Origin: Lachnospiraceae bacterium
GTDB taxonomy: Bacteria > Bacillota > Clostridia > Lachnospirales > Lachnospiraceae
DNA: 61,885 nucleotides
Assembly (NCBI GenBank): GCA_900199595.1
Contig: FZRB01000025.1
Span: forward strand, 1-61,885
Reading direction: 5' to 3'
Shown here: positions 58,659 to 61,885 of the stretch, piece after piece
Layout of the letters: each line of letters begins with the position of its first letter
Position numbering within the stretch: the first letter of the stretch is position 1
Notes under the pieces: model-generated
The model's database searches: none
The model's input: the letters and a program-made list of their open reading frames with translations, nothing else
Told to the model about the DNA's origin: nothing
Translations under genes and position numbers: made by a program

Positions 58659-58687
58659 ATCATAGTTGATAGCATATTAAAAGTCAA
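58659..58687 (-). promoter_or_regulatory. promoter of htpG
   Basis: TTGACT (58682-58687), 17-base spacer, TATGAT (58659-58664), 70 bases upstream of the ATG on the minus strand. The CIRCE lies only 7 bases upstream of this -35. Confidence 0.65.
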
Positions 58688-58694
58688 TAATAAA

Positions 58695-58721
58695 TTAGCA
58701 CTCTATAACATAGAGTGCTAA
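58695..58721 (-). promoter_or_regulatory. CIRCE operator upstream of htpG
   Basis: Perfect TTAGCACTC-N9-GAGTGCTAA, the same arms as at hrcA and groES. Unlike those, it lies upstream of the -35 rather than between promoter and gene. Being symmetrical it might also act towards the divergent argH, but argH starts 408 bases away. Confidence 0.95.
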
Positions 58722-59128
58722 TAGGGTTTTTACATATTTATCAAAGAATAAAAGCAAAATAATCCGCAATTTATATGCAGAGTAATCCCGGATCGCTTGA
58801 TCCGGGATTGAAGAAAGGATGGTTTTTAAGTATTATTAAGAATTATTATCTTTTGTTACAATTATATTAACACAATACTTGTAAAAAATCAACAAATAAA
58901 ATAGTTAAAAGTGCACAAACTTTAAGGATTTAACTGCTTTTTCAAACTGATTTTGAGGTTATTTTACACAAAACACCCAAGTTTTTAACATTATGTAAAC
59001 TAAATCGACTTATTATTTAATACTTTAGTACTATTTTTGTAACAAAAATCAATTCATTTTTCTTGCATGACAACATGCTTTGTTTTATCATATCATACAA
59101 TGAATTTTAAAGAAAAGAGGTAAAATAA
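58722..59128. other. AT-rich intergenic region upstream of argH with one hairpin
   Basis: 407 bases without an open frame. It holds a perfect 11-bp stem aatcccggatc/gatccgggatt (58784-58809, loop gctt) near the htpG side and AT-rich sequence up to the argH promoter. I could not recognise a riboswitch or T-box. Confidence 0.5.
59063..59091 (+). promoter_or_regulatory. promoter of argH
   Basis: TTGCAT (59063-59068), 17-base spacer, TATCAT (59086-59091), 38 bases upstream of the argH start. Plus strand. Confidence 0.55.
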
Positions 59129-60508
59129 ATGGCTCAGTTATGGGGAGGTCGTTTCACCAAAGAGACTGATCAACTGGTATATAATTTTAACGCTTCTATT
59201 ACATTTGACCAGAAATTCTATAAGCAGGATATTGAGGGAAGTATAGCTCATGCAACAATGCTCGGTAAAACAGGGATAATAACTATAGAAGAATCCGATA
59301 AAATAGTAAATGAACTTAAATCAATCCTTAAAGAAGTTGAGGACGGAACTCTTGAGATAGGAAGTGAATATGAAGATATTCACAGCTTTGTTGAAGCCAC
59401 TCTTATAGACAGGATTGGTGACACAGGCAAAAAGCTTCATACAGGTCGGAGTCGTAACGATCAGGTAGCTCTTGATATGAGGCTTTACACAAGAGATGAA
59501 ATCGAAAATATCAAGGGACTACTGAAGGAACTGCTCACTACTCTTCATACTCTTATGAAAGAAAATCTTGATACTTATATGCCGGGCTTCACTCACCTGC
59601 AGAAGGCACAGCCCGTTACATTTGCTCATCATGTTGGAGCTTATATGGAAATGTTCAAGCGTGACTACTCACGTCTTACAGATATATATAATCGTATGAA
59701 TGTATGTCCTCTTGGTGCCGGAGCCCTGGCAGGTACTACTTATCCGCTGGACAGAGAGCTTACCGCTTCTCTGCTCGGTTTTGATGGTCCGACACTCAAC
59801 AGCATGGATTCTGTTTCTGACAGAGACTATCTGATCGAACTCCTGTCCGCTCTTTCAACCATATGCATGCACCTCTCCCGTTTTTCTGAAGAGATAATCA
59901 TATGGAATTCAAATGAATACCAGTTCGTTGAACTTGATGATGCATACAGCACCGGAAGCTCTATCATGCCTCAGAAGAAAAATCCGGACATAGCTGAGCT
60001 TGTAAGAGGTAAGACCGGCCGAGTATATGGAGCTCTTATCTCGCTCCTTACAACCATGAAAGGTATCCCTCTTGCTTACAACAAGGATATGCAGGAGGAT
60101 AAAGAACTCACATTTGATGCCATCGACACCGTAAAGGGATGCATAGCACTTTTCAACGGGATGATCAGCACCATGAAGCTGAATAAAGATAATATGAAGG
60201 TTTCAGCTATGAAGGGCTTCACTAACGCCACTGATGCTGCTGACTATCTTGTAAAAAACGGAGTCGCATTCAGAGATGCCCACGGTATCATAGGAAGACT
60301 TGTACTTTATGCTATCGAACAGAACAAAGCTATTGATGAACTCTCGCTGGAAGAGCTTCAGTCTATCAGCCCTGTTTTCAAAGAAGACATCTACGATGCT
60401 ATAAGCCTTGAAACCTGTGTTGGTAAGAGAAACACTATAGGAGCTCCTGGAGCCGAGGCTATGAAAAAAGTTATAGAGATAAATGATAATTATCTTGCAA
60501 ACCTATAA
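59129..60508 (+). CDS. argH: argininosuccinate lyase
   Basis: Final enzyme of arginine synthesis, splitting argininosuccinate into arginine and fumarate. Fumarase/aspartase superfamily: MWGGRFTK-type start ([15 protein letters not shown]), the HTGRSRNDQ loop, HLQKAQP and the signature [12 protein letters not shown] with the catalytic serine region. 459 residues, full length. Stands alone (no argG or other arg gene in the window), with AGGT ribosome site, promoter at 59063-59091. Confidence 0.98.
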   Translation: MAQLWGGRFTKETDQLVYNFNASITFDQKFYKQDIEGSIAHATMLGKTGIITIEESDKIVNELKSILKEVEDGTLEIGSEYEDIHSFVEATLIDRIGDTGKKLHTGRSRNDQVALDMRLYTRDEIENIKGLLKELLTTLHTLMKENLDTYMPGFTHLQKAQPVTFAHHVGAYMEMFKRDYSRLTDIYNRMNVCPLGAGALAGTTYPLDRELTASLLGFDGPTLNSMDSVSDRDYLIELLSALSTICMHLSRFSEEIIIWNSNEYQFVELDDAYSTGSSIMPQKKNPDIAELVRGKTGRVYGALISLLTTMKGIPLAYNKDMQEDKELTFDAIDTVKGCIALFNGMISTMKLNKDNMKVSAMKGFTNATDAADYLVKNGVAFRDAHGIIGRLVLYAIEQNKAIDELSLEELQSISPVFKEDIYDAISLETCVGKRNTIGAPGAEAMKKVIEINDNYLANL

Positions 60509-60513
60509 TTAAG

Positions 60514-60558
60514 AAAAAAATGTGACAGCTTTTCTCGCGAAAAACTGTCACATTTTTT
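60514..60558. terminator. bidirectional terminator between argH and the FHA gene
   Basis: tgtgacag/ctgtcaca stem with aaaaaaa on the left and tttttt on the right, so it works on both strands for the two convergent genes. Relative of the TGACA..TGTCA hairpins elsewhere. Confidence 0.85.
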
Positions 60559-60577
60559 CAAAATAAAGAATCCTAAC

Positions 60578-61495
60578 TTATCTCACCCAGTATCTGAATT
60601 CTTCATCACCAAGTCTTATGTAATCATCATTCGACAGCATTACCTCAACCCCCGGCTGAAGAAGCTGACCATTAACAAATGTATGGTTCGTAGAATCATT
60701 ATCTCTTATATAACATTCACCATTACTTATGCGGAATACAGCATGCTTTCTGCTTATCTTCTTGTTATCAGTTATCTGATAATCACAGTTAGCTGATTTT
60801 CCAACCAAAAACTCTTTATGAAGAATAGGAATAAGCTCATTTGTTTTTGCTCTTACAAGATATGGAACAGGATTTGAGTAATTCTCAGAAGTCGTAAGAA
60901 GTGATGTATCATCTGTTTCCTCACTACTGTCATCCTCAAGAATATTCTCCTGCTCAAGAGAAAGAATATACTCATAAAACTCTTCAAGATTGAACATAAG
61001 CTTACTGTCAAGATATTTAAGAATCTTGTCTACACAGTCTACAGAATCCATATTTGCAAAACGGACTTTACTGATGAATTCCTGAATAAATTCAGTAACA
61101 TTACAATCAGCAAACTTTTTATTGACCGGCATATATAGAAGCTGTACATCAAGCGTTGACAATTCAATATACATATAGTGAACATCAAGAAGAAGCTTAT
61201 TCAGTGACATATTATTCTCGTTAAAATATATCAGCTGATTAAGTATATTTGAAAGCATAGCCAGGAATTCTCCCTTGTAGAGCTGCTTACGAAGAAACTG
61301 CTCAAGAGGAAGAGTTGCCGGCACCTTAAACTGAAGCGCTCTCACTCCATCTATAGCAACGCATGCACATTTTGTCTTATTACCGACAAATTCATAATTG
61401 TACATGGTCATTTCAAACTGATCGATAGGAACATCTTCCTCGAGTTTGAAATTTAGAGTAAATTCGTCATAGCTTTTATTTTTTGAATCTCCCAA
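60578..61495 (-). CDS. FHA-domain protein
   Basis: 305 residues from a TTG at 61495 (GGGGGTG 5 bases upstream). The N-terminal 180 residues are a helical/beta region (DUF6382-like impression). An acidic Ser/Thr linker leads to an FHA domain at about 228-303 with the phosphothreonine-binding set: GKSANCDY (Arg replaced by Lys in GK), SRKH (248-251) and STNHTFVNG (268-276). FHA domains bind phosphothreonine, so this may read the kinase encoded 8 kb upstream. No TM is seen, so cytosolic. Confidence 0.85.
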   Translation of the reverse strand: MGDSKNKSYDEFTLNFKLEEDVPIDQFEMTMYNYEFVGNKTKCACVAIDGVRALQFKVPATLPLEQFLRKQLYKGEFLAMLSNILNQLIYFNENNMSLNKLLLDVHYMYIELSTLDVQLLYMPVNKKFADCNVTEFIQEFISKVRFANMDSVDCVDKILKYLDSKLMFNLEEFYEYILSLEQENILEDDSSEETDDTSLLTTSENYSNPVPYLVRAKTNELIPILHKEFLVGKSANCDYQITDNKKISRKHAVFRISNGECYIRDNDSTNHTFVNGQLLQPGVEVMLSNDDYIRLGDEEFRYWVR

Positions 61496-61885
61496 AGCTG
61501 CACCCCCAACATTTCATTTTTGTTTAAAAACCCCATATATCATAGTATCATTTTCTGTGTTCATATTCAAGAATTATGTTACTTTTGACAGCGTAAATTT
61601 ACATTCGGAAATTAAATGTGGGAACCCACCAAAGATAGCTGAGTGCTCAGCTATTAGATGCGCTGATTTTACTATACATTTAACTTCTTTGCAATACTGG
61701 GCTCCGCCCAGACCCGTCCCTCGTCGGGAAGGCAGGGAAACAACTCTTGTTGTTTCCGGAACATAAGGGTTATCCGTGTCACTCCGTCAAGTGCTGCCCG
61801 GATGCTTCGCATCCAGCGTACTGTCACTTGACTACGTTCCCGCGCCACGATCTATAAATTATAGATATGGTTCTTTATCGCGAAA
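61496..61885. other. non-coding right end with chained hairpins
   Basis: Bases 61496-61690 are AT-rich with atagctgag/ctcagctat (about 61638-61657). From 61698 on there is a hairpin chain: tgggctccgccca (61698-61710), ggaaacaac/gttgtttcc (61736-61757), and an outer tcaagtg/cacttga pair enclosing ggatgcttcgcatcc (61800-61814). An open frame at 61557-61766 looks like a shadow. The block runs off the window. Confidence 0.6.

Noticed and set aside
61557-61766. 69-codon plus-strand frame at the right edge
   Set aside because: It reads through a hairpin-rich repetitive block, with no ribosome site and no recognised motif.

Overview
The window looks like a chromosomal segment of a low-GC Gram-positive anaerobe, most likely a member of the Lachnospiraceae (Clostridia). 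This rests on the strict gene-strand bias (nearly everything on the minus strand), the hrcA-grpE-dnaK-dnaJ-prmA-rsmE order, CIRCE operators, ThiI without a rhodanese domain, one-chain GlyQS, Mini-III RNase, a SigH-like sigma factor, frequent AGGAGG-type ribosome sites and TTG/GTG starts. The genus cannot be told from the sequence alone.

Left part (1-9 kb): the end of an ISLre2-type insertion sequence, a PD-(D/E)XK protein of the sce7726 family, an HPr-like protein without its histidine, mtaB, a small membrane protein, then tRNA-Glu whose 3' end carries an unusual 161-bp tandem repeat. Next come thiI and a cysteine desulfurase (a sulfur-relay pair), rsmE and prmA. From 9.1 to 14.1 kb lies the class I heat-shock operon hrcA-grpE-dnaK-dnaJ with a CIRCE operator, followed by hemW, lepA, a DMT-family transporter and a LURP-one-like protein.

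Middle part (18.8-43 kb): a cassette of a polysaccharide pyruvyl transferase-like protein plus two paralogous lipoproteins flanking a two-TM protein; an array of hairpins; ppdK; glyQS, a lipoprotein, recO, era, an M16 peptidase and cdd; a 660-bp non-coding block of structured repeats; groES-groEL with CIRCE; an Ogg-type glycosylase; glnS; a cohesin-like single-pass protein; and tRNA-Thr.

Right part (43-61.9 kb): a sigma-70 factor with rlmB, mrnC and cysS; a DUF4190-type envelope protein; an NhaC antiporter; tRNA-Pro; a cysteine synthase; a MIF-like tautomerase; then a signalling neighbourhood (membrane Ser/Thr kinase, small HTH-like protein, DUF4230 protein, Thr/Glu-rich membrane protein, ribosome-type GTPase with a hydrophobic DUF697-like tail). 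htpG follows with its own perfect CIRCE, then divergent argH and a TTG-started FHA protein that could read kinase output.

Three perfect CIRCE sites (hrcA, groES, htpG) make this a compact HrcA regulon. Two related structured non-coding elements sit directly 3' of the chaperone genes groEL and htpG, the most unusual pattern I found. I saw no CRISPR array, prophage or convincing riboswitch.
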